This document shows, in pieces, positions 25,296 to 33,832 of a DNA stretch of 46,305 nt. This DNA comes from Ottowia sp. (lineage in GTDB: Bacteria > Pseudomonadota > Gammaproteobacteria > Burkholderiales > Burkholderiaceae_C). Location: assembly GCA_017997715.1 (NCBI GenBank), contig JAGOEM010000006.1:1-46305 (forward strand). The letters are read 5' to 3'. Within the stretch, counting starts at the first letter, position 1; each line of letters begins with the position of its first letter. The translations under genes and the position numbers were made by a program. Under the pieces are notes generated by a model. It was not told the origin of the DNA. It saw only the letters and a program-made list of their open reading frames with translations, and searched no databases.

Positions 25296-26450
25296 TCAGC
25301 GCTGCTGCTGAGCCCGTTGCGGCCGTGGCCGCTGCGCGGGCGTGACCGCCAGATCGACCGTTTCACCCCTTCGCTGCACCTTGAACGGCGCCGCCTGACC
25401 GGGCACCAGGGCGGCGATGCGCGTCAGCAGTTCAGACACGGTACGCACCGGCTGATCCTGCACTTGCGTGATCACGTCGCCAGGCCGGATGCCGGCATTG
25501 GACGCCGGGCCGCTGTTCAGCACGCCGGTCACGATCACGCCTTGTTCCGACGTGATGCCAAAGGTTTGCGCCAGTTCGGGCGTCAGCTCGTTGGGCTCTA
25601 CGCCGATCCAGCCGCGCACCACCTGGCCGTTCTTCACGATGCTTTCCAGCACATGCTTGGCGGTACTGACCGGAATGGCGAACCCAATCCCCATGCTGCC
25701 GCCTGAGCGCGAATAAATGGCCGTGTTGATGCCCATCAGGTTGCCGCCGATGTCCGTCAGCGCGCCGCCCGAATTGCCGGGGTTGATGGCGGCATCGGTC
25801 TGGATGAAGTTCTCGAACGTGTTGATGCCCAACTGGTTGCGCCCCAGTGCGCTGACGATGCCGCTGGTCACCGTCTGCCCCACGCCGAACGGGTTGCCGA
25901 TGGCCAGTACCTGGTCGCCCACCTGCAGCGCATCGGAATTGCCCAGCGCCATCACCGGCAGCTTGTCGACGTTGATCTTGAGCACCGCTAGGTCGCTCTC
26001 GGGGTCGGTGCCGATCACTTTGGCGGTGGTGCGGCGCGCATCCTGCAGCACCACTTCGATCGCGTCGGCGCCCTCCACCACGTGGTTGTTGGTCAGCACG
26101 TAGCCCTCGGGGCTCATGATCACGCCAGAGCCCAGGCCGGCCTGCTGCTGCTCGCCCTGCTCACCGAAGAAGAAGCGGAACCACGGGTCGCTGCTGCGTG
26201 CGCCCCGCGCGGTGGTGCTGGTGTTGATGCTGACCACGGCGGGCGCGGCCTTGCGTACGGCGCCGCTCAGGCTGCCCGGCGCCAGCGAGCCCGGAGGCGC
26301 GCTGGGTGCCTCCACGATCGACACCGTGCCGGTGGTGCCAGGCACCGGGCCACCCCGCCCCAGCCACTGCGGCTTGAGCGTGAACAGCACGAAATACACC
26401 GCCAGCAGTACGGTGACCGCTTGCGCAAACAGAAGCCAGAGTCGTCTCAT
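25296..26450 (-). CDS. periplasmic trypsin-like serine protease, DegS/DegQ type
   Basis: A 384-residue envelope protease. One N-terminal membrane anchor (residues about 4-24), a Pro/Ser-rich linker, then the protease domain with H123 (NNHVVEG), D153 (SDLAVL) and S227 (GNSGG), and a single PDZ domain at about 280-370 (GVIVTGVLNSGPASNAGIRPGDVI). The membrane anchor with one PDZ is the DegS plan; gene products of this type in betaproteobacteria are also named AlgW or MucD-like, so I give no symbol. It probably acts in envelope stress control or periplasmic quality control. The C-terminus ends in an Arg/Gln-rich tail (QRPRPQRAQQQR). Confidence 0.92.
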   Translation of the reverse strand: MRRLWLLFAQAVTVLLAVYFVLFTLKPQWLGRGGPVPGTTGTVSIVEAPSAPPGSLAPGSLSGAVRKAAPAVVSINTSTTARGARSSDPWFRFFFGEQGEQQQAGLGSGVIMSPEGYVLTNNHVVEGADAIEVVLQDARRTTAKVIGTDPESDLAVLKINVDKLPVMALGNSDALQVGDQVLAIGNPFGVGQTVTSGIVSALGRNQLGINTFENFIQTDAAINPGNSGGALTDIGGNLMGINTAIYSRSGGSMGIGFAIPVSTAKHVLESIVKNGQVVRGWIGVEPNELTPELAQTFGITSEQGVIVTGVLNSGPASNAGIRPGDVITQVQDQPVRTVSELLTRIAALVPGQAAPFKVQRRGETVDLAVTPAQRPRPQRAQQQR

Positions 26451-26473
26451 AGATCGAATTGTGCGGTATCCAC

Positions 26474-26501
26474 AAAAAAGCCAGCCCTGAAGGGGCTGGC
26501 T
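26474..26501 (-). terminator. rho-independent terminator of the lipoprotein gene
   Basis: On the minus strand AGCCAGCCC (26501-26493) pairs with GGGCTGGCT (26487-26479) around a 5-base loop and is followed by a run of T (26479-26474). It lies 56 bases past the lipoprotein stop. Confidence 0.92.
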
Positions 26502-26556
26502 TGGGGGCTGATCTGGCAGGGCGCCGCGGTGGGCGGCCCTGGCACGTCAGCGCGAA

Positions 26557-27336
26557 TCAGCGAAAGCCGGTGGTGTTGATCAGCTGTTCGTCAGAGACCA
26601 CCACGCCTTGCGCGTTCACGTTGGTGCGGCGCACCAGCGTGCCCGTGCCGTGCTGATACCACTCTTGCAGCACCGTGCCATCGCCTGGCTCGCGGGCAAA
26701 TTTGCAGGTCAGCAGGTTGCCGGCAGGGACGCTGATCACTTCCTGGCCAACGTAGGTGTGGCGCTTGCTGCTGTTCAGCACGTACGAGGTGGTGACGCCG
26801 TCTACTGTTTCCAACAGCTTGCCGTTGATGGGCGTGTCGTAGCGCTGGCCTGGCTCCAGGGGCGTGTAGTCGTTGTTGACCACCGCCGGCGTCAGGTGCT
26901 CGGCGGCGCGCCAGTGCGGACCTTCTTCCACAGAGTGATCCCACTTTTCTGTGGCCACACTGCCGTAGATGTTGCGGCTGCCACCCGTGTTCCAAACGTA
27001 GTACTGCTCGGAGGTGTCGTAGAGGATGCGGCCAGACTTGTCCGCCGGCGCGCTGTAGGTGGAGCGGCCCGCGGCACGGTCGCGGATGACCTGGCGGCCA
27101 TCGAATTCCACCGGTTCGTTGATGACCAGCACTTCGTTGCGCACGGCGGAAGCGCCGTCCAGGTAGTTCACGCGGTAGTTGCTGGTGGCCGTCAGCAGTG
27201 TGGTGGGCGGCGCGCATTCCGACGACAGGGGCACTGGTGGTGCTTTGTCGTCGTCGCCGCCGCCGCAGGCGACAAGGGCGGCGGCGCTCAGCGCGGTCAA
27301 GGTCAGCTTGGTGATGCTGCTGAAGTTAAGGCTCAT
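26557..27336 (-). CDS. lipoprotein, function unknown
   Basis: A 259-residue probable lipoprotein. Signal peptide (KLTLTALSAAALVAC) with lipobox LVAC-GGG at residues about 25-31, followed by GGGDDD, a typical acidic tether. The mature chain is rich in Tyr, Thr and Val (ATSNYRVNYLDG, EVLVINEPVEFDG, YYVWNTGGSRNIYG) and looks like a beta-rich domain; I recognise no family. ATG 27336 was chosen because the signal peptide begins there; the frame stays open upstream. It is divergent from the Nif3 gene and is followed by a strong terminator, so it is a single-gene unit. Confidence 0.8.
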   Translation of the reverse strand: MSLNFSSITKLTLTALSAAALVACGGGDDDKAPPVPLSSECAPPTTLLTATSNYRVNYLDGASAVRNEVLVINEPVEFDGRQVIRDRAAGRSTYSAPADKSGRILYDTSEQYYVWNTGGSRNIYGSVATEKWDHSVEEGPHWRAAEHLTPAVVNNDYTPLEPGQRYDTPINGKLLETVDGVTTSYVLNSSKRHTYVGQEVISVPAGNLLTCKFAREPGDGTVLQEWYQHGTGTLVRRTNVNAQGVVVSDEQLINTTGFR

Positions 27337-27629
27337 GAAATTTTTCTCTTGAAAATGTGAACGAAGTTGGGCGCTTTCAGGCAGTGGTGCGTCAGGTTCG
27401 GCTGTCACTGCGTTGTCCGCTGGCGCCCCTCCCTGGCTGCCGACCGCAGCGAAGCTGCTCGCGTTGGCAACCATAGCGTCGTTGGCAACGTTTGTCACGA
27501 CTGTTCACAGTTTGGTTGTATGGAGCGGACACTTTCGCCGCACGCGCCGGGTCGGCGTGTATCGGTCAGAATGGAATTTGTTCGCACCGCATGCGGCCGC
27601 TTTTTTCATCCCACAGGTAATTCTTTTTA

Positions 27630-28391
27630 ATGACGACGCAGCGATCGGCCGTGCTGGCCGCCTTTGATGCAGAGATGCAACCCGAGCGATTCAAGGACTA
27701 CGGCCCCAATGGGCTGCAGGTCGAGGGCAAGGCCAGCATTGGCAAACTGGTCAGTGGTGTGACGGCCAGCCGCGCGCTGATCGACGCGGCCATCGACGCC
27801 GGTGCCGACGCGATTTTTGTGCACCACGGCCTGTTCTGGCGCGGCCAGGACGGCCGGGTGACCGGCTTGATGAAGGAGCGGCTGAAACGTTTGCTGGCGC
27901 ACGACATCAACCTGTTTGCCTACCATCTGCCGCTGGACGCGCACCCCACGCTGGGCAACAACGCCCAGCTGGGACTGCGGCTGGGGCTGAAGGCCGACCG
28001 CTGCTTTGGTGAGCAGGACCTGGGCCTTCTGGGCCAGCGCACCGATGGCGAAGCGTTTGCCGATGCCGATGTGCTGGCGTGGCAGCTGGAACATGTGCTG
28101 AATCGGCCAATCATCAAGGCGGGGCGGGCGCACGAAGCTATTGAAAGAGTAGCGTGGTGCACGGGTGGCGCGCAGGGCTACTTTGAAGCCGCCATCGCTG
28201 CGGGCGCGCAGGCGTTCATCACCGGAGAGATCTCCGAGCCGCAGGCGCATCTGGCGCGCGAATGCGGCGTGGCGTACTACGCCTGCGGCCACCACGCGAC
28301 CGAGCGCTACGGCGCGCCCGCGATGGCGGCGCACGTGGCCGCGCAACTGGGCATCGAGCACCAGTTCATCGACATCGACAACCCGGCCTGA
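27630..28391 (+). CDS. Nif3-like dinuclear metal centre protein (YbgI/GCH-I type 2 family)
   Basis: A 253-residue cytoplasmic protein of the Nif3/YbgI family, which forms hexameric rings with two metals per subunit and has no settled biochemical role. Metal-site residues are visible: IFVHHGLFWRG, YHLPLDAHP, and the C-terminal GEISEPQAHLAREC and YACGHHATERYG. A stretch at 28124-28154, coding GRAHEAIERVA, closely matches a half-copy of the dispersed palindromic element. The gene precedes pdxA by 156 bases. Divergent from the lipoprotein gene. Confidence 0.92.
   Translation: MTTQRSAVLAAFDAEMQPERFKDYGPNGLQVEGKASIGKLVSGVTASRALIDAAIDAGADAIFVHHGLFWRGQDGRVTGLMKERLKRLLAHDINLFAYHLPLDAHPTLGNNAQLGLRLGLKADRCFGEQDLGLLGQRTDGEAFADADVLAWQLEHVLNRPIIKAGRAHEAIERVAWCTGGAQGYFEAAIAAGAQAFITGEISEPQAHLARECGVAYYACGHHATERYGAPAMAAHVAAQLGIEHQFIDIDNPA
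28124..28154. repeat. half-copy of the dispersed element inside the Nif3 gene
   Basis: This 31-base stretch matches 29618-29648 of copy 12 at 27 positions (shared GCGGGCGCA, GAAGCTATT, TAGCG). It keeps the reading frame. Confidence 0.65.
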
Positions 28392-28499
28392 ACAGAGGTG
28401 ATGGCGTGGGGCTTGTCGCCGCTGCTTTCTGCGTGAATACGGCATGCGAAGGCCGGCAGGCCGGGTGCCAGCCTGCTGGCCTTCGCACCGGATTTGCAA

Positions 28500-28552
28500 C
28501 TGATTTGATAGCTGCTCGCGCCCATCTGGCGGGCGCTGGAGCCATATTTGTC
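28500..28552. repeat. dispersed palindromic element, copy 11 (runs into pdxA start)
   Basis: TTGATAGCTGCTCGCGCCC (left arm), ATCTGGC, GGGCGCTGGAGCCATATTTG. Its right end supplies both a GGAG and the TTG at 28548 that begins the pdxA frame. Confidence 0.8.
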
Positions 28553-29594
28553 ACTTAATATCCCTGTGGCCATCACGCTGGGCGATCCTGCCGGCATCGG
28601 GCCAGAAATCATCGTCAAGGCATTTCGCGACCACCCGGCTGCGCTGCATGGCTGCTTTGTGGCGGGTGATGTGGCCAGTGTTCGGCGCGCGGCCGAATTC
28701 CTGAACGACGAAGGGCAGGTCGGCGTGCCGGTGGCTGAGTTGACGGCCGCCCCGCAAGCGCTGTCAGTGCCGCCGCGCTGCGTGCCCGTGTTGCAGGTGG
28801 TGCCCGTGCAAGCGCCGGTGCCGTTGGGCCAGGTCAGCGCGCAGGCCGGGCGCATCGCGGGCGACTGTGTGGCCTGGGCGGCGCGCGCCGCGCTGCGCGG
28901 CGAAGTGGCGGCGGTGGTCACCGCGCCCTTGCACAAAGAGGGGCTGGCCGCCGCAGGCGCGCCGTACGACCGCTTTCCGGGCCACACCGAACTGCTGCAG
29001 GCCGAAGCGGCGGCCTACCTGGGGCGGCCGGTGTCAGAGCTGCCGGTGCGCATGATGCTGGCCAACGACGAACTGCGCACCGTGCTGGTCAGCATTCACC
29101 TGTCGCTGCGCGATGCCATCGAAAGTGTGACGGCAAGCAACATCCTTCAAACTCTGCGGATTGCCCACATAAGTGTTGGTGCGGCACTACGAAAAGCGCC
29201 GCGCATCGCGGTGGCCGGCCTGAACCCCCACGCCGGCGAAGGCGGCCTTTTCGGGCGCGAAGAGATCGAGCACATCGCCCCTGCCATTGCCCTGGCGCGG
29301 GCCGAAGGCATCGATGTGCACGGGCCGCTGGCGCCCGACACCGTCTTCATGCGCGCACGCGCCACCGCCCAGCGCGCAGGCGAATTCGACGTGGTGGTGG
29401 CGATGTACCACGACCAGGGTTTGATTCCCGTGAAGTACCTGGGCGTCGAGCAGGGCGTGAACGTCACGCTGGGCCTGCCCTTCGTGCGCACCAGCCCCGA
29501 CCACGGCACGGCGTTCGACATTGCCGGCACGGGCCGCGCAAGCGCGGACAGCCTGCTGGCCGCCGTGCGCATGGCGCGTTCACTTGCACCATGA
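28548..29594 (+). CDS. pdxA: 4-hydroxythreonine-4-phosphate dehydrogenase
   Basis: NAD- and metal-dependent enzyme of pyridoxal phosphate synthesis, the cofactor HisC uses. The 348-residue product has the family opening AITLGDPAGIGPEIIVKAF, then APLHKEGLAAAG, FPGHTELL for a metal His, HISVGAAL, VAGLNPHAGEGG with a metal His, YHDQGLIPVKYLG with the third metal His, and the C-terminal GLPFVRTSPDHGTAFDIAGTGRA. I favour the TTG at 28548, with GGAG six bases upstream, though a GTG at 28566 would give a protein starting directly at the family N-terminus. Both lie in or next to a palindromic element. Confidence 0.94.
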   Translation: MSLNIPVAITLGDPAGIGPEIIVKAFRDHPAALHGCFVAGDVASVRRAAEFLNDEGQVGVPVAELTAAPQALSVPPRCVPVLQVVPVQAPVPLGQVSAQAGRIAGDCVAWAARAALRGEVAAVVTAPLHKEGLAAAGAPYDRFPGHTELLQAEAAAYLGRPVSELPVRMMLANDELRTVLVSIHLSLRDAIESVTASNILQTLRIAHISVGAALRKAPRIAVAGLNPHAGEGGLFGREEIEHIAPAIALARAEGIDVHGPLAPDTVFMRARATAQRAGEFDVVVAMYHDQGLIPVKYLGVEQGVNVTLGLPFVRTSPDHGTAFDIAGTGRASADSLLAAVRMARSLAP

Positions 29595-29648
29595 AAAACG
29601 CCCGCAGCGCAATAGCGGCGGGCGCAAGAAGCTATTTAATGAATAGCG
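29590..29648. repeat. dispersed palindromic element, copy 12 (terminator-like)
   Basis: CGCCCGC (29599-29605) pairs with GCGGGCG (29618-29624); the right arm is GGGCGCAAGAAGCTATTTAA. It overlaps the pdxA stop and lies between convergent pdxA and mscL, so it may terminate both. Confidence 0.85.
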
Positions 29649-29664
29649 ACAGGGGCTGAATCCA

Positions 29665-30078
29665 TCAGCGCTTCAGGCTATCGCGGATCTCGCGCAGCAG
29701 TTGCACTTCCTCGGCCGGTGCCGCTGGCTCGGCGGCCGGCTCTTCCTTCTTCAGGCGGTTGATCTGCTTGACCATCATGAAGATGATGAAGGCCAGCAGA
29801 AGGAAGTTCACCATGATGGTGATGAAGTTGCCGTAGGCAAAAACGGCGCCCGCTTTCTTCGCCTCTTCCAGGCTGAGGCCCACCGCCTGGCCCGCCAGCG
29901 GCAGGTAGTAGCTGGAAAAGTCCAGCCCGCCAATCAGCTTGCCCACCAGCGGCATGACCAGATCGCCGACGATCGAGTCGACGATTTTTCCGAACGCGCC
30001 GCCGATGATCACGCCGATGGCCAGGTCGATGGCGTTGCCCTTGACCGCGAACTCACGAAACTCTTGCATCATGCCCAT
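29665..30078 (-). CDS. mscL: large-conductance mechanosensitive channel
   Basis: A 137-residue homopentameric channel that opens on membrane tension to release solutes. [49 protein letters not shown] is the classic first helix; the second helix ([30 protein letters not shown]) and a C-terminal helical bundle ([11 protein letters not shown]) follow. Start ATG 30078 gives the family N-terminus with GAGGG upstream. It is a single-gene unit, divergent from petA. Confidence 0.96.
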   Translation of the reverse strand: MGMMQEFREFAVKGNAIDLAIGVIIGGAFGKIVDSIVGDLVMPLVGKLIGGLDFSSYYLPLAGQAVGLSLEEAKKAGAVFAYGNFITIMVNFLLLAFIIFMMVKQINRLKKEEPAAEPAAPAEEVQLLREIRDSLKR

Positions 30079-30182
30079 ACGAATTTCCCTCTGGGGGTGG
30101 TTGTTGAAGGTCGCCAGTATTGCCTTGGGTTGATGCCTGTCAACTACCCGCGCAACGCAGCCGCAAGGCTGTTTCGCTCCGC

Positions 30183-30188
30183 TACAAT
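30183..30188 (+). promoter_or_regulatory. possible -10 element for petABC
   Basis: TACAAT lies 43 bases before the petA ATG in the mscL-petA divergent gap. No good -35 was found at 17 bases. Confidence 0.4.
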
Positions 30189-30230
30189 CCGCGGTTGATT
30201 CGAGCATAAGAAACAACGCAGAGGACCGCC

Positions 30231-30857
30231 ATGAGCGACACCACGTCCAGCACATTCACTCCCGCGCCCCTGGATAGCAGCAAACGTACCTGGTTGATCA
30301 CCTCAACCTGCGCTGGCGCCGCCGGCGCCGTGGCACTGGCCACACCGTTTGTGAGCAGCTTCAGTCCCTCCGAAAAAGCCAAGGCCGCCGGCGCGGCGGT
30401 CGAGGTCGACATCGCCGCGCTCAAGCCCGGCGAAAAGCTCACGGTGGAATGGCGCGGAAAACCCGTCTGGATCCTGCGCCGCACGCCGGAGATGATGGCT
30501 TCGCTGAAAAAGACCGATGCCGAGGTCGCGGACCCCGAATCCAACCGCAACGCATACCCCACGCCGGCCTACGCCAAGAACGAGGCCCGCTCGCGCGCCG
30601 AGCACCCGGAAGTCCTGGTGGTGGTGGGCATTTGCACCCACCTGGGTTGCTCGCCCGTGGACAGGCTTGCGCCCGGCGCACAGCCCTCATTGCCTGACAA
30701 CTGGGAAGGCGGTTTCTTCTGCCCCTGTCACGGCTCAACCTTCGATCTGGCGGGCCGCGTGTTCAAGAACAAGCCGGCGCCGGACAACCTGGAGGTGCCG
30801 CCCTTTGTGTTCCTGGCAGAAAACAAACTGCTTATCGGCGACGACAAGAAGGCATAA
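30231..30857 (+). CDS. petA: ubiquinol-cytochrome c reductase Rieske iron-sulfur subunit
   Basis: The 208-residue Rieske protein of the bc1 complex takes an electron from ubiquinol and passes it to cytochrome c1. The N-terminal segment ([32 protein letters not shown]) is an uncleaved Tat-like anchor with Lys-Arg in place of Arg-Arg. The 2Fe-2S site is CTHLGC (C135, H137, C140) and CPCHGS (C164, C166, H167), with C140 and C166 forming the usual disulfide. It heads petA-petB-petC with only 9 bases to petB. Confidence 0.96.
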   Translation: MSDTTSSTFTPAPLDSSKRTWLITSTCAGAAGAVALATPFVSSFSPSEKAKAAGAAVEVDIAALKPGEKLTVEWRGKPVWILRRTPEMMASLKKTDAEVADPESNRNAYPTPAYAKNEARSRAEHPEVLVVVGICTHLGCSPVDRLAPGAQPSLPDNWEGGFFCPCHGSTFDLAGRVFKNKPAPDNLEVPPFVFLAENKLLIGDDKKA

Positions 30858-30866
30858 GAGGCGGTC

Positions 30867-32312
30867 ATGGCTGAATTCAAGGAAATTTCCCCCAACGCGC
30901 CGGTCGGCGCGAAAGTGACCAACTGGTTCGAAAACCGGTTCCCGACAGCCTTTGCGGAATACCGCAAGCACATGTCGGAGTACTACGCGCCCAAGAACTT
31001 CAACTTCTGGTATTTCTTCGGCTCGCTGGCCATGCTGGTGCTGGTGATCCAGATCGTCACCGGCATCTTTTTGGTGATGCACTACAAGCCGGATGCGGCC
31101 AAGGCGTTCGAATCGGTCGAATACATCATGCGCGATGTGCCGGGTGGCTGGTTCATCCGCTACATGCACTCCACCGGCGCCTCGGCCTTCTTCGTGGTGG
31201 TGTATCTGCATATGTTCCGTGGGCTGCTGTACGGCAGCTACCGCAAGCCGCGTGAACTGGTCTGGGTCTTCGGATGCGCGATCTTCCTGTGCCTGATGGC
31301 GGAAGCCTTCATGGGCTATCTGCTGCCATGGGGGCAGATGTCCTACTGGGGCGCGCAGGTGATCGTGAACCTGTTTGCAGCCGTTCCCTTCGTCGGCCCT
31401 GATCTGGCGCTGCTGATTCGCGGCGACTACGTGGTGGGCGATGCGACGCTGAACCGCTTCTTCAGCTTCCATGTGATCGCGGTGCCGCTGGTGCTTATCG
31501 GCCTGGTGGTGGCGCACTTGCTGGCGCTGCACGACGTGGGCTCCAACAACCCGGACGGCATCGAGATCAAAAAAGGCCCCAAGGGCAACCGTTGGTCGCC
31601 CGACGCGCCAGCGGATGGCGTGCCGTTTCACCCCTACTACTCGGTGCACGACATCATGGGTGTCGGTGTGTTCCTGATGCTGTTCTTCGCGGTGGTTTTC
31701 TTCGCACCTGAAATGGGCGGCTACTTCCTCGAATACAACAACTTCATTCCAGCCGACCCGCTGGTGACGCCATCGCACATTGCGCCGGTGTGGTATTTCA
31801 CGCCCTTTTATTCGATGCTGCGGGCAACGACCGACACCATGGTCACCGTGCTGTGCGTCATCATCGCGGCGGCTGTGGTCTTCGGTTTCCTGAAGTGCAA
31901 GGTTTCCATGATGCTCAAAGTCGGCGCCGCCGTGGCCGCGCTGGTTGCCATCGTGTTGCTCAAGACCTTCGACGCCAAATTCTGGGGCGTGGTGGTGATG
32001 GGTGGTGCCGTCATCATTCTGTTCTTCCTGCCTTGGCTGGATCGCAGTCCCGCACGTTCGATCCGTTACCGGCCCGACTGGCACAAGACGCTGTATGGCA
32101 TTTTTGTGGTGTGGTTCATTGTTCTGATGGTGCTCGGCATCATGGTCCCCGGCCCTATCTTCAGCCATTCCTCGCTGGCCTGGCTGACCAATGAGTTGGT
32201 GGCCATGGTAGGTACGCTGTTCTACTTCGGCTTCTTCCTGTTGATGCCCTGGTGGAGCCAGCTTGGCGAGCCCAAGCCAGTGCCGGATCGCGTGACATTC
32301 CATCCGCACTGA
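30867..32312 (+). CDS. petB: ubiquinol-cytochrome c reductase cytochrome b subunit
   Basis: The 481-residue cytochrome b of the bc1 complex carries hemes bL and bH and the quinone sites. Visible marks: NFWYFFGSLAMLVLVIQIVTGIFLVMHYKPD, HSTGASAFFVVVYLHMFRGLLYGSYRKPRELVW and FHVIAVPLVLIGLVVAHLLALHDVGS with the heme His pairs, YWGAQVIVNLFAAVPFVG, and PEMGG at the Qo site in place of PEWY. It is longer than the mitochondrial form through its C-terminal helices, as is usual in betaproteobacteria. Confidence 0.96.
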   Translation: MAEFKEISPNAPVGAKVTNWFENRFPTAFAEYRKHMSEYYAPKNFNFWYFFGSLAMLVLVIQIVTGIFLVMHYKPDAAKAFESVEYIMRDVPGGWFIRYMHSTGASAFFVVVYLHMFRGLLYGSYRKPRELVWVFGCAIFLCLMAEAFMGYLLPWGQMSYWGAQVIVNLFAAVPFVGPDLALLIRGDYVVGDATLNRFFSFHVIAVPLVLIGLVVAHLLALHDVGSNNPDGIEIKKGPKGNRWSPDAPADGVPFHPYYSVHDIMGVGVFLMLFFAVVFFAPEMGGYFLEYNNFIPADPLVTPSHIAPVWYFTPFYSMLRATTDTMVTVLCVIIAAAVVFGFLKCKVSMMLKVGAAVAALVAIVLLKTFDAKFWGVVVMGGAVIILFFLPWLDRSPARSIRYRPDWHKTLYGIFVVWFIVLMVLGIMVPGPIFSHSSLAWLTNELVAMVGTLFYFGFFLLMPWWSQLGEPKPVPDRVTFHPH

Positions 32313-32332
32313 AGCCCAAAAGAGAACCCACT

Positions 32333-33100
32333 ATGACAATCTGGAAAAAACTGGTCTTGGGTGCCACGCTCTGCATGGGGGTGCTGGTCGGCTCGCACGC
32401 TGCGACTGGCGGCATCGCCTGGGACAAGGCGCCCGTGAAGACGAACGATCTGGGCTCGCTGCAGAACGGCGCCAAGCTGTTCGTCAACTACTGCCTGAAC
32501 TGCCATTCGGCGGCCTTCATGCGTTTCAACCGCTTGCAGGACATCGGTTTGACCGAGCAGCAGATCAAGGACAACCTGCTGTTCACGACCGACAAGGTGG
32601 GCGACACCATGCGCTCGGCCATTGATCCGCAGCAGGCCAAGGCATGGTTCGGCGCCAACCCGCCCGACCTGACGCTGATTGCGCGGTCCCGCGCCGGCGC
32701 CGGGGGCACTGGTGCTGATTACGTCTACACGCTGCTGCGCACCTACTATCGCGATGCGACCAAACCTACCGGCTGGAACAACCTGGCCTTCCCCAACGTC
32801 GGTATGCCCAATCCGCTGTGGCAGCTGCAGGGTGAGCGCAAGCCGATTTTCGATACCATCCAGGAGCACGGTCACGAAGTGCACACCTTCACCGGTCGCT
32901 GGGACCAGACGGCGCAAGGCACAATGACGCCTTTGCAGTTCGATCAAGCCGCTGGCGATCTGGTGAACTACCTTCAATGGATGGGTGAACCGGCGCAGAA
33001 CAAGCGCGTCATGATCGGCGTGTGGGTGATGCTTTTCCTGTTGGTGTTCACGTTCTTTGCGTGGCGCCTGAACGCCGCATACTGGAAAGACGTCAAGTAA
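32333..33100 (+). CDS. petC: ubiquinol-cytochrome c reductase cytochrome c1 subunit
   Basis: The 255-residue membrane-bound cytochrome c1 of the bc1 complex. Signal peptide (about residues 1-24), heme attachment CLNCH at residues 54-58, NVGMPNPLWQLQG with the axial Met region, and a C-terminal anchor (MIGVWVMLFLLVFTFFAW). ATG 32333 was chosen because it starts the signal peptide and is 20 bases from the petB stop. A strong terminator hairpin follows at 33141. Confidence 0.95.
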   Translation: MTIWKKLVLGATLCMGVLVGSHAATGGIAWDKAPVKTNDLGSLQNGAKLFVNYCLNCHSAAFMRFNRLQDIGLTEQQIKDNLLFTTDKVGDTMRSAIDPQQAKAWFGANPPDLTLIARSRAGAGGTGADYVYTLLRTYYRDATKPTGWNNLAFPNVGMPNPLWQLQGERKPIFDTIQEHGHEVHTFTGRWDQTAQGTMTPLQFDQAAGDLVNYLQWMGEPAQNKRVMIGVWVMLFLLVFTFFAWRLNAAYWKDVK

Positions 33101-33140
33101 TTTGGCAACGAGCGCCTGGCGTTTAAGCCGGGCGCACACG

Positions 33141-33180
33141 GAGTGGAAGTACGCTGTCTGAAGCGGACTCCCACTCTTTT
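33141..33180 (+). terminator. long intrinsic terminator between petC and sspA
   Basis: GAGTGG (33141-33146) pairs with CCACTC (33171-33176); AGT and CGCT on the left pair with AGCG and ACT on the right, giving a 13-bp stem with two mismatches and a GTCTGA loop, followed by TTTT. It separates the petABC unit from sspA. Confidence 0.85.
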
Positions 33181-33201
33181 GGTTTTAAGGAGTCTCCAAA
33201 T

Positions 33202-33813
33202 ATGATGGTGCTGTACTCAGGAACGACCTGCCCGTTTTCGCATCGTTGCCGCTTTGTTCTTTTTGAAAAAGGCATGGATTTCGAGATCCGCGACGTGGAT
33301 CTCTATAACAAGCCAGAAGACATCGCGGTGATGAACCCCTATGGTCAGGTTCCGATTTTGGTGGAGCGTGATCTGATTCTGTACGAATCCAACATCATCA
33401 ACGAGTACATCGACGAGCGTTTCCCGCATCCTCAGCTGATGCCAGGTGACCCCGTGGATCGCGCACGCGTACGGCTGTTCCTGCTGAACTTCGAGAAAGA
33501 GCTGTTCACGCACGTGAGCACGCTGGAAAACAGGGCCAGCAAGTCCAACGAAAAGGCGCTTGAAAAGGCGCGGGGCAACATTCGCGATCGCTTGACGCAA
33601 ATGGCGCCGGTTTTCCTGAAGAACAAGTTCATCCTGGGCGACAACTTCTCGATGCTCGATGTGGCGCTTGCGCCATTGCTGTGGCGCCTGGACTATTACG
33701 GCATCGACCTGTCCCGCAACGCGGCGCCTTTGCTCAAGTATGCGGAGCGCATCTTCTCGCGCCCGGCCTACATTGAGGCGCTGACACCGTCTGAAAAAGT
33801 GATGCGCAAGTAA
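33202..33813 (+). CDS. sspA: stringent starvation protein A (glutathione S-transferase-like)
   Basis: A 203-residue RNA-polymerase-associated protein of the GST fold that affects transcription under starvation and acid stress in enterics. N-terminal thioredoxin-like half (LYSGTTCPFSHRCRFVLFEKGMDFEI, PYGQVPILVERDLILYESNIINEYIDERFP), C-terminal helical half (SMLDVALAPLLWRLDYYGIDL). AAGGAG lies nine bases before the ATG. It is followed by sspB after 19 bases. Confidence 0.95.
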   Translation: MMVLYSGTTCPFSHRCRFVLFEKGMDFEIRDVDLYNKPEDIAVMNPYGQVPILVERDLILYESNIINEYIDERFPHPQLMPGDPVDRARVRLFLLNFEKELFTHVSTLENRASKSNEKALEKARGNIRDRLTQMAPVFLKNKFILGDNFSMLDVALAPLLWRLDYYGIDLSRNAAPLLKYAERIFSRPAYIEALTPSEKVMRK

Positions 33814-33832
33814 GCGCCTCGCTAGCTGTCAC

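Noticed and set aside
30735..32309. A 524-codon open frame antisense to petB
   Set aside because: Full of His/Gln/Arg with no signature; a by-product of high-GC third positions in petB.
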